64,000 nt of DNA from Sphingomonas jinjuensis (GTDB lineage: Bacteria; Pseudomonadota; Alphaproteobacteria; Sphingomonadales; Sphingomonadaceae): contig NZ_JACIEV010000003.1 in assembly GCF_014197105.1 (NCBI RefSeq), positions 310,001 through 374,000 of the forward strand. The letters run 5' to 3'. Both the position numbers and the translations under genes were made by a program. Positions 26,456-35,410 of this stretch are shown one piece after another. Positions within the stretch are counted from its first letter, which is position 1. The number at the start of each line of letters is the position of its first letter. The notes beneath the pieces are model-generated. The model made no database searches, had not been told where the DNA came from, and saw nothing but the letters and a program-made list of their open reading frames with translations.

Positions 26456-28012
26456 ATGACGAACACCGATCACCCCAATCCGCCGCTCAAGACCATCACC
26501 ATCGTCGGTGGCGGTACGGCGGGATGGATGACGGCGGCACTCCTCTCTCGGCTGTTTCTCGGCGCCTACACGATCCGCCTGATGGAGAGCGAGGAGATCG
26601 GCACGATCGGCGTTGGCGAGGCGACGATCCCGGCGATCCGCACCTTCAACGGGCTGGCCGGGATCGACGAATATGAGATGGTCCGCGCCACCCAGGCGAC
26701 GTTCAAGCTGGGCATCGAATTCCGCAACTGGCGCAGCCCCGGGCACAGCTACATCCATGGCTTCGGCAAGATCGGGCAGGATCTCTACTGGCTGCATTGC
26801 CACCAGTTCTGGCTGAAGGAGCAGGCGGCGGGACGGGCGAAGCATCTCGACCACTATGCCCTCAACACGCTGGCGGCGCGGATGAACCGCTTCGCCATGC
26901 CCGATCCGAGCAACCCGCACTCGCCGCTCGCCGATATCGACTACGCCTATCACTTCGACGCCTCGCTCTTCGCGCGGTTCCTGCGCGGGCGGGCCGAGGC
27001 GGCTGGGGTCGAGCGGATCGAGGGGCGGATCGTCGCGGCCAACCGGCGTGGAGAGGACGGTTTCCTCGACCATGTCATGCTCGCCGATGGGCGGAAGATC
27101 GACGGCGACCTGTTCGTCGACTGTTCGGGCATGCGCGGGCTGTTGATCGGCGATGCGATGGGCGTCGGCTATGAGGATTGGAGCCAGTGGCTGCTGTGCG
27201 ACCGCGCGCTGGCGGTGCCGAGCGCGCGGGCCGGCGAGCTGACGCCCTATACCCGCTCGACCGCGCATGGCGCGGGGTGGCAGTGGCGCATTCCGCTGCA
27301 GCATCGCACCGGCAACGGTCATGTCTATGCGAGCCGCTTCGTCGACGACGATGCGGCGGCGGCGACGCTGATGGCGCACCTCGACGCGCCGGCGCTCGAC
27401 ACGCCGCGGCCGGTCCGCTTCCACCCGGGCAAGCGGCACAGGGCGTGGGAGAGGAACGTCGTCGCGCTCGGGCTGGCGGGTGGGTTCCTCGAGCCGCTCG
27501 AATCGACGAGCATCCACCTGATCCAGACCGGCATCCTGCGGCTGATCGCGCTGTTTCCGGGTCGCGGCTTCAACGCCGCGGACATCGACGAGTACAACCG
27601 GCAGACCGACTTCGAATATCGCGACGTGCGCGACTTCATCATCGCGCATTACAAGGTGACGGAGCGAGAGGACACCGAGTTCTGGCGCTACCTCAAGCAT
27701 ATGGACGTGCCCGACAGCCTGACCGAGCGGCTGGACCTGTTCGCCGCCTCGGCGCGGTTTTTCATGCATGGCAAGGCGGAGCTGTTTCGCGAGGAGAGCT
27801 GGGTGCAGGTGCTGCTGGGGCAGGGGCTCAAGGCGCACTATGATCCGATGGTCGACATGATCCCCGCCGATCAGGCGAGCGCGTTCCTGAAGGACGTCGA
27901 GGAGGTGATCGCCGACGTCGCCGCCGGGCTGCCGACGCATGAGGCGTTCATCGCCCGCCACTGCCGTGCGCCTGCCATGAGTGTGGCTGCCGGGCAACAG
28001 TCGTCGCGATAG
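26456..28012 (+). CDS. Flavin-dependent tryptophan-halogenase-family protein
   Basis: 518 residues. FAD-binding 'IVGGGTAGWMTAA' at residues 16-28; 'GVGEATIPAIRTF' follows; the Lys that carries the haloamine in PrnA-type enzymes matches Lys84 ('TFKLGIEF'); the halogenase-specific WxWxIP motif is present (Trp275, Trp277 in 'GWQWRIPLQHR'); the catalytic Glu region is 'FLEPLESTSIHL' (Glu346/349). Thus the residues for chloride/bromide chemistry are all there. Enzymes of this branch sit beside TonB receptors and LacI/GntR regulators in Caulobacterales, Sphingomonadales and Xanthomonadales; one from Brevundimonas (BrvH) halogenates indole in vitro, but the natural substrate is unknown. Needs a separate flavin reductase. 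It precedes the operator-bearing receptor promoter and follows the glycanase with a REP hairpin between. Confidence 0.9.
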   Translation: MTNTDHPNPPLKTITIVGGGTAGWMTAALLSRLFLGAYTIRLMESEEIGTIGVGEATIPAIRTFNGLAGIDEYEMVRATQATFKLGIEFRNWRSPGHSYIHGFGKIGQDLYWLHCHQFWLKEQAAGRAKHLDHYALNTLAARMNRFAMPDPSNPHSPLADIDYAYHFDASLFARFLRGRAEAAGVERIEGRIVAANRRGEDGFLDHVMLADGRKIDGDLFVDCSGMRGLLIGDAMGVGYEDWSQWLLCDRALAVPSARAGELTPYTRSTAHGAGWQWRIPLQHRTGNGHVYASRFVDDDAAAATLMAHLDAPALDTPRPVRFHPGKRHRAWERNVVALGLAGGFLEPLESTSIHLIQTGILRLIALFPGRGFNAADIDEYNRQTDFEYRDVRDFIIAHYKVTEREDTEFWRYLKHMDVPDSLTERLDLFAASARFFMHGKAELFREESWVQVLLGQGLKAHYDPMVDMIPADQASAFLKDVEEVIADVAAGLPTHEAFIARHCRAPAMSVAAGQQSSR

Positions 28013-28037
28013 TTAATCGGGCTTCGCGGCGTCGGTT

Positions 28038-28049
28038 GTAACCGGTTAC
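28038..28049. promoter_or_regulatory. LacI-family operator 1 of the TonB receptor promoter
   Basis: GTAACCGGTTAC is a perfect palindrome with the same core as the operator at 23849. It sits about 90 bp before the receptor start and 8 bp before a second copy. Confidence 0.8.
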
Positions 28050-28057
28050 GGGTAAGC

Positions 28058-28069
28058 GTAACCGGTTCC
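28058..28069. promoter_or_regulatory. LacI-family operator 2 (imperfect) of the TonB receptor promoter
   Basis: GTAACCGGTTCC matches the operator core except for the last two bases. The centre-to-centre distance to operator 1 is 20 bp, about two helical turns, so two repressor dimers could bind on the same face. Confidence 0.7.
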
Positions 28070-28139
28070 ATAAGCCCTGCGGCGCCACGGGCCATCCGTG
28101 CGCGCAAAGAGGGGCGGTGGTTTAGTGAGGGGAACCGAC

Positions 28140-31100
28140 ATGGCATCCAGCATCTATCGTGCGCAGCTTCGCCGCGGCATCTCGGCGGTAGCGGTCGCCG
28201 CTGCGCTCGTGATAAGTACACCGGCGCTGGCACAGACGACATCGACGCTGCGCGGGCGCGTCGCCGGTGCGCCGGCTGGCACTGCCGTCACCATCACCGA
28301 CCTGACGACCGGCCAGGTCATCAACGGCCGCACAAATGCGGCGGGCGACTACACAATCCCCGGCATCCGCCCCAGCACCTATCGCATCGCGGTCGCGGGC
28401 CAGCGTCCCGAGCAGGTCGTGGTACCCGTCGGCCAGATCATCACCGTCGACCTCGGCACCGCGGCGGGCGCCGCAGAGAGCGCCACCACCGAAACCAATG
28501 CTCAGGGCGGGGCCGGATCGGGCACGGGCAGCGACATCGTCGTGACCGCGCGGCGCACCCAGGAAGTGCGCACCGCCGAAGTCGCGACCAACGTGTCGCA
28601 GCAGCAGATCGAAAGTCTGCCGCAGAACGATCGCAACTTCCTGAACTTCGCCGCGCTTGCGCCCGGCGTCGCGGTGACGCCCGGCAACGGTGCGCGCCAG
28701 GTGCAGGCAGGCGGCATCAGCGCCGACAACATCAACGTCTACATCGACGGCCTCAGCCTGAAGAACCAGGTCAACCACGGCGGCGTCGCCGGCCAGAACT
28801 TCAGCCGCGGCAATCCCTTCCCGCAGCTGGCGGTGCAGGAGTTCAAGGTCGATACCCAGAACTTCAAGGCCGAGTATGAGCAGGCCGGATCGGCGATCAT
28901 CACTGCAGTGACCAAGTCGGGCGGCACCAGCTTCCACGGCACGCTGTTCGGCGAGTGGCAGCCCAAGTCGTTCATCAGTCGCCCCTATTTCGACCGGCCG
29001 GGCAAGGCGAACAACCCCGACGGCACGATCCCCAAGCCCGATTACGATCGCAAGCAATATGGCGGGGACTTCGGCGGCCCGATCATCAAGGACGTGCTGC
29101 ACTTCTACGGCGCGTTCGAGGCGACCGACCAGCGGCTGCCATCCAATTCGGTGCTGCTGCAGACGTCGCAGGGCATCCCCCAGGCGATCGCCAGCCAGTA
29201 CAACGGCAGCTATCCGCAGAGCTTCAACCAGAAGCTGTACTTCGGCAAGCTGACCGCTTTCGCGTCGGCGGCCGACACGATCAACTTCAGCGTCTTCCTG
29301 CGCCGCGAGAGCAACCTGGCGGACTTCGGCGGGACGTCGGTGCCGTCGCACGGTCACTTCCTGCAGTCCAAGATCGACCAGTATCAGCTCGAGTGGAACC
29401 ATCGTGGCGACGAGTGGCTGAACGAGGCGACGCTCGCCTATAACAAGGCGTTCAACGGCACGCCGCGGGTCGCCGACGGTCCCGAGATCATCCTGGGCGT
29501 GCCGGGCGGCGTGCTTGCGGCGCTGGGCGCCAACGGCTTCGAGCAGTACGACAACCAGAAGAGCGTCACGTTCAAAGACAACGTCACCTTCTTCAGCGGC
29601 GCGCATGTCGTGAAGGCGGGTTTCCGCTTCGCCGCCAGCACCCTGTCGCGCGCCGAGGACAATCTCGGCAACGGCGCCTACTATTTCACGCCGCAGACCT
29701 TTACGTCGTTCGATGCCTCGACGCCGCAATCTGCGCAGATCTCGGTCGTGCCGGTCCGCGCGGCGTCGGTTAACAACAACCAGGTCGGCTTGTTCATCCA
29801 GGACGACTGGACGGTCGACGAGCATTTAACGATCAACGCCGGCATCCGCTGGGATTACGAAGACAACGCCAAGAACGACCGGTTCGTGACCCCCGCGCCG
29901 ATCGCCGCCGCGCTGCGCGCATACCAGCCGTGGAAGGCGGCGGGAATCAACCCGGAGGACTACATCTCCACCGGCAGCAACCGTAAGCCGTATTGGAAGG
30001 CGTTCCAGCCGCGCGTCGGCGTGTCGTACGACATCAACGGCGACCGCGACACGGTGCTGTTCGCCGGTGCCGGCCGCTATTACGACCGGCCGCTGTTCAT
30101 CACCTCGGCGATCGAAACCATCAAGGCGGTGTACCAGCGCACGCTGCTGCTGAACTTCTGCGACGGCAGCGGCCAGCCGACCTGCGCGTCGGTGCGAGCG
30201 GGCAACGGCGGCGCGCTGCCGGCGACGACGCTGGCGTGGAACCCGGCGTACAAGAACGTCGATACGCTCCGCGCGGCCGCAACCGCGACGGGTGTCGGCG
30301 GTGAGGTGTGGCTACTCAACAACGACACCAAGCTGCCCTTCTCCGACCAGTTCAACATCGGCGTGCGCAAGCGGCTGGGTTCGATCCAGACGTCGATCAC
30401 GCTCAGCCACATCCGCAGCCACAACATCTTCAAATATGTTCGCGGCAATCGCCTGCCGAGCGGGCAGTATACGTCGCAGGGCGACCAGTGGATCGAGGAC
30501 GGCTTCCCCGCGCAGGGCCTGCTGCCCGGCTATAGCGGCAAGCTGAACATCGGGTCGAACGACGGCAAGGCGACGTACAACGCGGTGTACTTCACTGCCG
30601 AGAAGCCGTTCGTCGCGGGATCGAAGTGGGGCTTCACCAGCACGCTGACGATCCAGCAGGCGAAGAGCAACGTCGCGCAGGAGCTGCAGGGCGACGAGTT
30701 CTACAATGGCCCGCGCGTCGATGCCTATGGCACCAACTTCGTCGCCGGTGTCGAGAAGTGGCGCTTCGTCGGCACCGCGATCGCGCGCGGTCCGTTCGAT
30801 ACGAAGCTGTCGGTGACGGGCACGTTCAGTTCGGGCCCGTCGTTCGGCCAGGTGATCTTCCCGGCCGATGGCCAGCGGGCCCCGGAAAACGCCTGCTGCT
30901 ACGGTAATTTCGGCGGCGTGTTCTGGCCGGGGACGTTCCTGGGCTATTCGAGCGTCGATGCGCGGATCGCCAAGAACTTCAAGATGCCCTGGGGTCACGA
31001 CCTCGAGATCAACTTCGCGGCGTTCAACCTGTTCGATTCGGTGAACCGCAACTACTCGGCCTGGGGCGCCGGGGCCGGCCGCAACCCGACGAAGGAAGAG

Positions 31101-31157
31101 AATGGCACCGTCGGTGTCGGTCGGTCGTTCCAGGTCGGTGCGCGCTACAAGTTCTGA
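28140..31157 (+). CDS. Oar-like TonB-dependent receptor with carboxypeptidase-regulatory-like domain
   Basis: 1005 residues, outer membrane. ATG 28140 follows GTGAGGGG. Signal peptide (~1-32, ending 'TPALAQ'), then a beta-sandwich CarboxypepD_reg-like domain (~35-105; 'TLRGRVAGAPAGTAVTITDL'), a TonB-box-like 'DIVVTARR', a plug (~135-260; 'INVYIDGLSLKNQVNHGG', 'VQEFKVDTQNFKAEYEQAGS') and a large barrel ending '...RYKF'. This Oar/CarboxypepD-type receptor is typical for polysaccharide or protein-derived ligands in Sphingomonas and Xanthomonas. Two LacI operators precede it. Followed by the DUF6445 and GH43-like genes in one operon, it is the likely outer-membrane importer of the locus. Confidence 0.93.
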   Translation: MASSIYRAQLRRGISAVAVAAALVISTPALAQTTSTLRGRVAGAPAGTAVTITDLTTGQVINGRTNAAGDYTIPGIRPSTYRIAVAGQRPEQVVVPVGQIITVDLGTAAGAAESATTETNAQGGAGSGTGSDIVVTARRTQEVRTAEVATNVSQQQIESLPQNDRNFLNFAALAPGVAVTPGNGARQVQAGGISADNINVYIDGLSLKNQVNHGGVAGQNFSRGNPFPQLAVQEFKVDTQNFKAEYEQAGSAIITAVTKSGGTSFHGTLFGEWQPKSFISRPYFDRPGKANNPDGTIPKPDYDRKQYGGDFGGPIIKDVLHFYGAFEATDQRLPSNSVLLQTSQGIPQAIASQYNGSYPQSFNQKLYFGKLTAFASAADTINFSVFLRRESNLADFGGTSVPSHGHFLQSKIDQYQLEWNHRGDEWLNEATLAYNKAFNGTPRVADGPEIILGVPGGVLAALGANGFEQYDNQKSVTFKDNVTFFSGAHVVKAGFRFAASTLSRAEDNLGNGAYYFTPQTFTSFDASTPQSAQISVVPVRAASVNNNQVGLFIQDDWTVDEHLTINAGIRWDYEDNAKNDRFVTPAPIAAALRAYQPWKAAGINPEDYISTGSNRKPYWKAFQPRVGVSYDINGDRDTVLFAGAGRYYDRPLFITSAIETIKAVYQRTLLLNFCDGSGQPTCASVRAGNGGALPATTLAWNPAYKNVDTLRAAATATGVGGEVWLLNNDTKLPFSDQFNIGVRKRLGSIQTSITLSHIRSHNIFKYVRGNRLPSGQYTSQGDQWIEDGFPAQGLLPGYSGKLNIGSNDGKATYNAVYFTAEKPFVAGSKWGFTSTLTIQQAKSNVAQELQGDEFYNGPRVDAYGTNFVAGVEKWRFVGTAIARGPFDTKLSVTGTFSSGPSFGQVIFPADGQRAPENACCYGNFGGVFWPGTFLGYSSVDARIAKNFKMPWGHDLEINFAAFNLFDSVNRNYSAWGAGAGRNPTKEENGTVGVGRSFQVGARYKF

Positions 31158-31181
31158 GGCACGCGAGGGGCGCGGGGTCGC

Positions 31182-31859
31182 ATGACGCCGCGCCTGCTCC
31201 GTGTCGGGCAGAGCGATAGCCCCGTCGTAATCGTCGACGACGTGATCGGCGACACCGCGGCCGTGATCGACCTGGCGGCGGCGATGGCGCCGTTTCCCGC
31301 CGTTGCTGGGAGCTATTACCCCGGTGTGCGACGGGTGCTGACCCCCGCCGACGGCGCCGCGCACGGCTATGCGACCGCGCTCCTCCAGGCGGTGGCGCCG
31401 TTCATCGGCGGTGCCTTCGACGTCGACGGCTTCGACTGGATCGAGGGCAGCTTTTCGATGGTCACGACCCAACCGTCGGCGCTGGCAGCGGCGCAAAGGG
31501 CGCCGCATTTCGATGCGGTCGATCCGGGCTATATCGCCGTCCTCCACTATCTGGCCGACACGCCCGGCAGCGGCACCGCCTTCTATCGCCAGCGCGCGAC
31601 CGGGATCGAACGGGTCGATGCCGGCAATCGCGAAGCGCTCGTGGCGGCGGCGCGGCGCGATAGCGAACGTTTGATTGGCTACACCAACGCCAGCAACGCG
31701 GCGTTCGACCAGATTGGCGTGGTCGAGGCGAAACGCGATCGCGTCGTGATCTATCAAGGGTGCCTGCTGCACTCGGGGATCATCCCGGCCGACATGCCGC
31801 TCAGCGCCGATCCGCGGGTCGGCCGGCTGACGACCAACCTCTTTATTCAGGCACGATGA
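31182..31859 (+). CDS. DUF6445 family protein, possible Fe(II)/2-oxoglutarate-type oxygenase
   Basis: 225 residues, starting 24 bp after the receptor. The family pattern 'GSYYPGVRRVL', 'APHFDAVDPGYIAVLHYL', 'GSGTAFYRQRATGIE' and 'LLHSGIIPAD' is present. His109-x-Asp111 and His197, followed by Arg near 211 in 'RLTTNLF', are spaced as in a double-stranded beta-helix Fe(II)/2-oxoglutarate dioxygenase, which would predict a hydroxylase. The family recurs with TonB receptors and tryptophan halogenases. Its substrate is unknown. The stop overlaps the next start (ATGA). Confidence 0.85.
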   Translation: MTPRLLRVGQSDSPVVIVDDVIGDTAAVIDLAAAMAPFPAVAGSYYPGVRRVLTPADGAAHGYATALLQAVAPFIGGAFDVDGFDWIEGSFSMVTTQPSALAAAQRAPHFDAVDPGYIAVLHYLADTPGSGTAFYRQRATGIERVDAGNREALVAAARRDSERLIGYTNASNAAFDQIGVVEAKRDRVVIYQGCLLHSGIIPADMPLSADPRVGRLTTNLFIQAR

Positions 31860-33670
31860 TGATGATCCGCTACCTGCCGCTCTTCGCCCTCATGCTGTCG
31901 GTGCCGGCCAATGCCGCGACTTACGCCAATCCGGTGGACGTCGACTACCGCTACAACTTCGAGCAGGTGAACGAGGGCGTCTCGTACCGCACCGGCGCCG
32001 ACCCGGTGATCGTGCCGTTCAAGGGCGCCTATTACCTGTTCCTGACGCTGGCCGATGGCTATTGGCGATCGACGGACCTGGTGACGTGGCGCTTCGTGAC
32101 AGCGAGCCGCTGGCCCGCCGAAGGGATCGTCGCGCCGGCGGTGACGTCGGACGGCGAGCGCCTGCTTATCATGCCGTCGATGACGGGGCAGGGCGCGATC
32201 TATACGACCAGCGACCCGGCGAGCGGCAAGCTTGATTATTACGTCCGCCGCCTGCCGAACCTGCCGGGGGCGGTAAGGTCGGGGTTCGAGGATGCGATCA
32301 AGCCGGGTCAGGTGCCGCCGGGGCCTTGGGACCCCGACCTGTTCCGCGACGATGACGGGCGTTGGTATCTCTATTGGAATTCGTCGAACGTTTTCCCGAT
32401 CTATGGCGCGCCGATCAGCATGGCGGACGGCAAGCTTACCTATGGCACGCCACGTGAATCACTGGTCTTGCTCGATCCGGCGCGGCACGGGTGGGAGCGG
32501 TTCGGCCAGGACCATAGCGGCACGCTACCCGACGGGACGCCGATCAAGCCCTTCATGGAAGGGGCGTGGATGACGAAGGTCGGTGGGCGCTATTATCTGC
32601 AATATGGCGCGCCCGGCACCGAGCACAATGCCTATGCGACCGGCGTGTACGTCGGCACGTCGCCGCTGGGTCCGTTCACCTATGCGGCGTATAATCCGGT
32701 CGGGTACAAACCCGGCGGGTTCGTCCAAGGCGCAGGGCACGGCAACACGTTCCAAGACGTCCATGGCAATTGGTGGAACACGGGGACGCCGTGGATAGGC
32801 TATAACTGGACGTTCGAGCGGCGCGTCGGCCTCTGGCCGGCAGCGTTCGAGGCGGACGGACAGATGCGGGTGTCGACGCGGTTCGGCGACTTTCCGCAGC
32901 GGATGCCGACGGCGCGCGTCAGCGATCCCGACGCGCTGTTCACCGGCTGGATGCTGCTGTCCTATCGCAAGCCGATGACGGCGAGCGCGAGCGTCGCCGG
33001 TCATCCGCCGACCGATGCGGCGGACGAGAATCCGCGCAGCTTCTGGCTGTCGCCCAGCAAGGCGCCGGGCGCGACGCTGACGGTCGACCTGGGCGCGGCG
33101 AAGACGGTGCGGGCCGTGCAGGTCAACTTCGCCGACTATCAGGCGGGGCGGTTCGGCGATGCCGCCGACATCTACACCGACTTCCGGCTCGAGCACTCGC
33201 TCGACGGGCGGCGATGGTCGCCGCTGGCGCGAACCGAGCCGCCGCGACGCGACCGGCCCAACGCCTATTTCGAACTGCCGCGGGCGGTGCGCACCCGCTA
33301 CGTCCGCTACGTGCATGGCCATATCGGTGGCGCGAACCTGGCGGTCAGCGACCTGCGCGTGTTCGGCAACGCCGATGGCGCGCCTCCCGCCGCGCCGATG
33401 CTGGCGGAGGCGTCGCGGGGTAGGGACCAGCGGGACGCGACGATCCGCTGGCGGCGCGTACCGGGCGCGGTCGGCTATAACGTTCGCTGGGGGATCAAGC
33501 CCGATCGGTTGGCGCTGACGTACCAGCTGTTCGCCGATCGCGTCGCCGCGGGCGAGGCGGCAACGCTGCCCTTGCGTGCCCCGACGGTGGGGCAACGCTA
33601 TTACGTCGCGGTCGAGGCGTTCGACGAGGCGGGCGTCTCGAAGCTGAGCGGGGTGGCCGAGATCCGCTAG
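31856..33670 (+). CDS. GH43-like five-blade beta-propeller glycosidase with discoidin and FN3-type domains
   Basis: 604 residues from ATG 31856, coupled to the DUF6445 gene. A Sec signal ('MMMIRYLPLFALMLSVPANA') leads to a GH43/GH117-like propeller (~25-375; 'SYRTGADPVIVPFKGAYYLF', 'PWDPDLFRDDDGRWYLYW', 'EGAWMTKVGGRYYLQYGAPG'), in which the Asp of 'GADP', the Asp of 'WDPDLF' and the Glu of 'EGAW' can serve as catalytic and base residues. A galactose-binding-like F5/8 type C domain follows (~385-510; 'KTVRAVQVNFADYQ') and then a fibronectin-III-like end. Substrates for this group include arabinan, xylan and galactan. The actual one is not clear. Confidence 0.88.
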   Translation: MMMIRYLPLFALMLSVPANAATYANPVDVDYRYNFEQVNEGVSYRTGADPVIVPFKGAYYLFLTLADGYWRSTDLVTWRFVTASRWPAEGIVAPAVTSDGERLLIMPSMTGQGAIYTTSDPASGKLDYYVRRLPNLPGAVRSGFEDAIKPGQVPPGPWDPDLFRDDDGRWYLYWNSSNVFPIYGAPISMADGKLTYGTPRESLVLLDPARHGWERFGQDHSGTLPDGTPIKPFMEGAWMTKVGGRYYLQYGAPGTEHNAYATGVYVGTSPLGPFTYAAYNPVGYKPGGFVQGAGHGNTFQDVHGNWWNTGTPWIGYNWTFERRVGLWPAAFEADGQMRVSTRFGDFPQRMPTARVSDPDALFTGWMLLSYRKPMTASASVAGHPPTDAADENPRSFWLSPSKAPGATLTVDLGAAKTVRAVQVNFADYQAGRFGDAADIYTDFRLEHSLDGRRWSPLARTEPPRRDRPNAYFELPRAVRTRYVRYVHGHIGGANLAVSDLRVFGNADGAPPAAPMLAEASRGRDQRDATIRWRRVPGAVGYNVRWGIKPDRLALTYQLFADRVAAGEAATLPLRAPTVGQRYYVAVEAFDEAGVSKLSGVAEIR

Positions 33671-33672
33671 CG

Positions 33673-34527
33673 CTATAGCCCGAAGCGGAAACCATAGCCG
33701 AGGCCGAGCGACGCCTGGAGCCGCTCGCCGCGTTCGCGGACGAGTGGCGATCGGCCGGCCGGATCACCGAGATAGTCGATGCCGGTGAACAGCGTCACCG
33801 CGCTGCGCCGACCGATCGGCCTAACCAGCGTGCCGCCCAGACCTGCGGACAGCAGGCCGCCGCGCGGACGATAGCGGGCGAGTCCGGTGGCGCCCGACTG
33901 GCGCGCGTCGATGCCGAAATAGGGGCGCATGAAGGCCGCGCTCGCCAGCGTGACGCGCGGGCCGACGCTGTAGCTGAAGCCATTGCCGCGACCCTGGCGG
34001 GCGAACCCCAGGTCAGCGAGGATGCCTTCGTGCCCGCCACCCAGCCCCTTGCGCACTTCGGCGCGCGCGCGCCAGCCACGGCGGGGGCCGAACTGCTTCT
34101 CTAGGAAGCCGCCCGCTTCCGCCGTCGCCAGAATATTGCCGAGCCCACGCAGCGCGTCGCTGCCGCCGGCGACCAGGAACGGCGAGCCGCCGTCGCGGTC
34201 GTCGCGGCCGAAGCGCAGCTTGACGAGCGGCCCGGCCCGCCACCCATCGCGGCGCAGCGCGTTCCACCCGAGCCCGTCGGGAACCGAGGCGAACAGGACG
34301 TCGCGATAGGCGACGCGAAGGTCGGGGAAGATCGACAGCGAATAGTCCTTGGACCCCAGCCACGCCGGGCCGACGACGGGCGCCGCCCCGATCGTGACGG
34401 ACCAGCCCTGCGGTACCGTGCCGGCCGGTGGACCGGCAACCGGGGGGCGGGCGGCCTGCTGGGTGGTCTGTGCGGCGGCAAGACTGGGAAACGCTGCCAG
34501 GCACAGCGTGATGAAAGCGATACGCAT
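33673..34527 (-). CDS. MipA/OmpV family outer-membrane protein
   Basis: 284 residues. Sec signal ('MRIAFITLCLAAFPSLAAAQ') and a beta-strand-rich body with 'GAAPVVGPAWLGSKDYSLSI', 'FFPDLRVAYRDVLFASVPDG'-like (here 'FPDLRVAYRDVLFASVP') and an aromatic end 'GLGYGFRFGL', all typical for OmpV/MipA barrels. MipA links murein enzymes in E. coli, but most members are outer-membrane pores of unknown role. The start ATG 34527 follows GGAGAGG. Its 3' end touches the GH43-like gene on the other strand, so it is not part of that operon. Confidence 0.88.
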   Translation of the reverse strand: MRIAFITLCLAAFPSLAAAQTTQQAARPPVAGPPAGTVPQGWSVTIGAAPVVGPAWLGSKDYSLSIFPDLRVAYRDVLFASVPDGLGWNALRRDGWRAGPLVKLRFGRDDRDGGSPFLVAGGSDALRGLGNILATAEAGGFLEKQFGPRRGWRARAEVRKGLGGGHEGILADLGFARQGRGNGFSYSVGPRVTLASAAFMRPYFGIDARQSGATGLARYRPRGGLLSAGLGGTLVRPIGRRSAVTLFTGIDYLGDPAGRSPLVRERGERLQASLGLGYGFRFGL

Positions 34528-34624
34528 GTCGATCCTCTCCCGAAGGACTGATCGCTCCTGTCGCAGCTTTGGTCACGCTGGGCCAGAGCACGAAACCGAC
34601 GTCGGACAGACGGGTTGAGCACTC

Positions 34625-35407
34625 ATGACCACGTTCGCCCGCCCCGCCGCCGCACGGCATGCCGATGACACGGCACGGATCGCCGTCATCGCCTTCGCAA
34701 TTCTCCAGATACTGACGCCGGTGTTGCCGACTTTGGGCATCGGCATGCCGATCGGATCGCAGTCGAATAGCGTGCGGACGTTGATCACGCCGGCAGGGTG
34801 GGCGTTTTCGATCTGGGGCGCGCTCTATACGGGCTCGCTGCTGTTCGCGGTGTACCAGGCCTTGCCGGGTCAGCGCGACAACCGGCTGGTGGCGCGGCTT
34901 CGTTGGCCGGCGGCGGGGGCGTTCCTGGGCAACGCCGTGTGGGCGGCCTATACGCAGCTGCTCGGGCTGAACATCGTGTCGGTGGCGATCATCGGCTGGA
35001 CGCTCGGCTGCCTGATCGTGGCGTATCTGCGGATCACCGCGGCGGGTCCTCGCTACACGACCGGTGAGCGCTGGCTGGCGGTGCTGCCGCTCAGCGCGCT
35101 GACGGCGTGGCTGACCGCGGCGACGATCGTCAACGTCGCGGCGTCGCTTCGCTTCCATGGCGTCGAGGCGGGTGAGGGCGCGCCGGCGATCTCGGCGCTG
35201 ATGGTTGCGATCGGGGGCGTGATCGCGGGGCTGACCGTCTATCGCGGCCGCGGCAACCTGGCCTATGCGATCGTCTTTTTGTGGGCGCTGGCCGGGATCT
35301 ATGCCGCGGGGGGACAGCGGGCGGGCATCGTCGCCGCATCCGCCGCCATCGCGGCAATGCTGGTCGTGGCGGGCACCGCGCTAGGCGCCCGCCGAGCCCG
35401 GAGCTGA
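34625..35407 (+). CDS. TspO/MBR-related membrane protein (distant)
   Basis: 260 residues with about six hydrophobic helices. The segment 'TLITPAGWAFSIWGALYTG' resembles the 'TPPGWVF..WT.LY' helix of TspO proteins, and 'NAVWAAYTQLLGLNIVSVAI' fits the next helix, but the protein is ~100 residues longer than TspO at 40846. It may be a two-domain or widened relative. Such proteins bind porphyrins and other ligands and act in stress control. Orientation divergent to the MipA gene, convergent with the LLM gene. Assignment is tentative. Confidence 0.6.
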   Translation: MTTFARPAAARHADDTARIAVIAFAILQILTPVLPTLGIGMPIGSQSNSVRTLITPAGWAFSIWGALYTGSLLFAVYQALPGQRDNRLVARLRWPAAGAFLGNAVWAAYTQLLGLNIVSVAIIGWTLGCLIVAYLRITAAGPRYTTGERWLAVLPLSALTAWLTAATIVNVAASLRFHGVEAGEGAPAISALMVAIGGVIAGLTVYRGRGNLAYAIVFLWALAGIYAAGGQRAGIVAASAAIAAMLVVAGTALGARRARS

Positions 35408-35410
35408 TCC

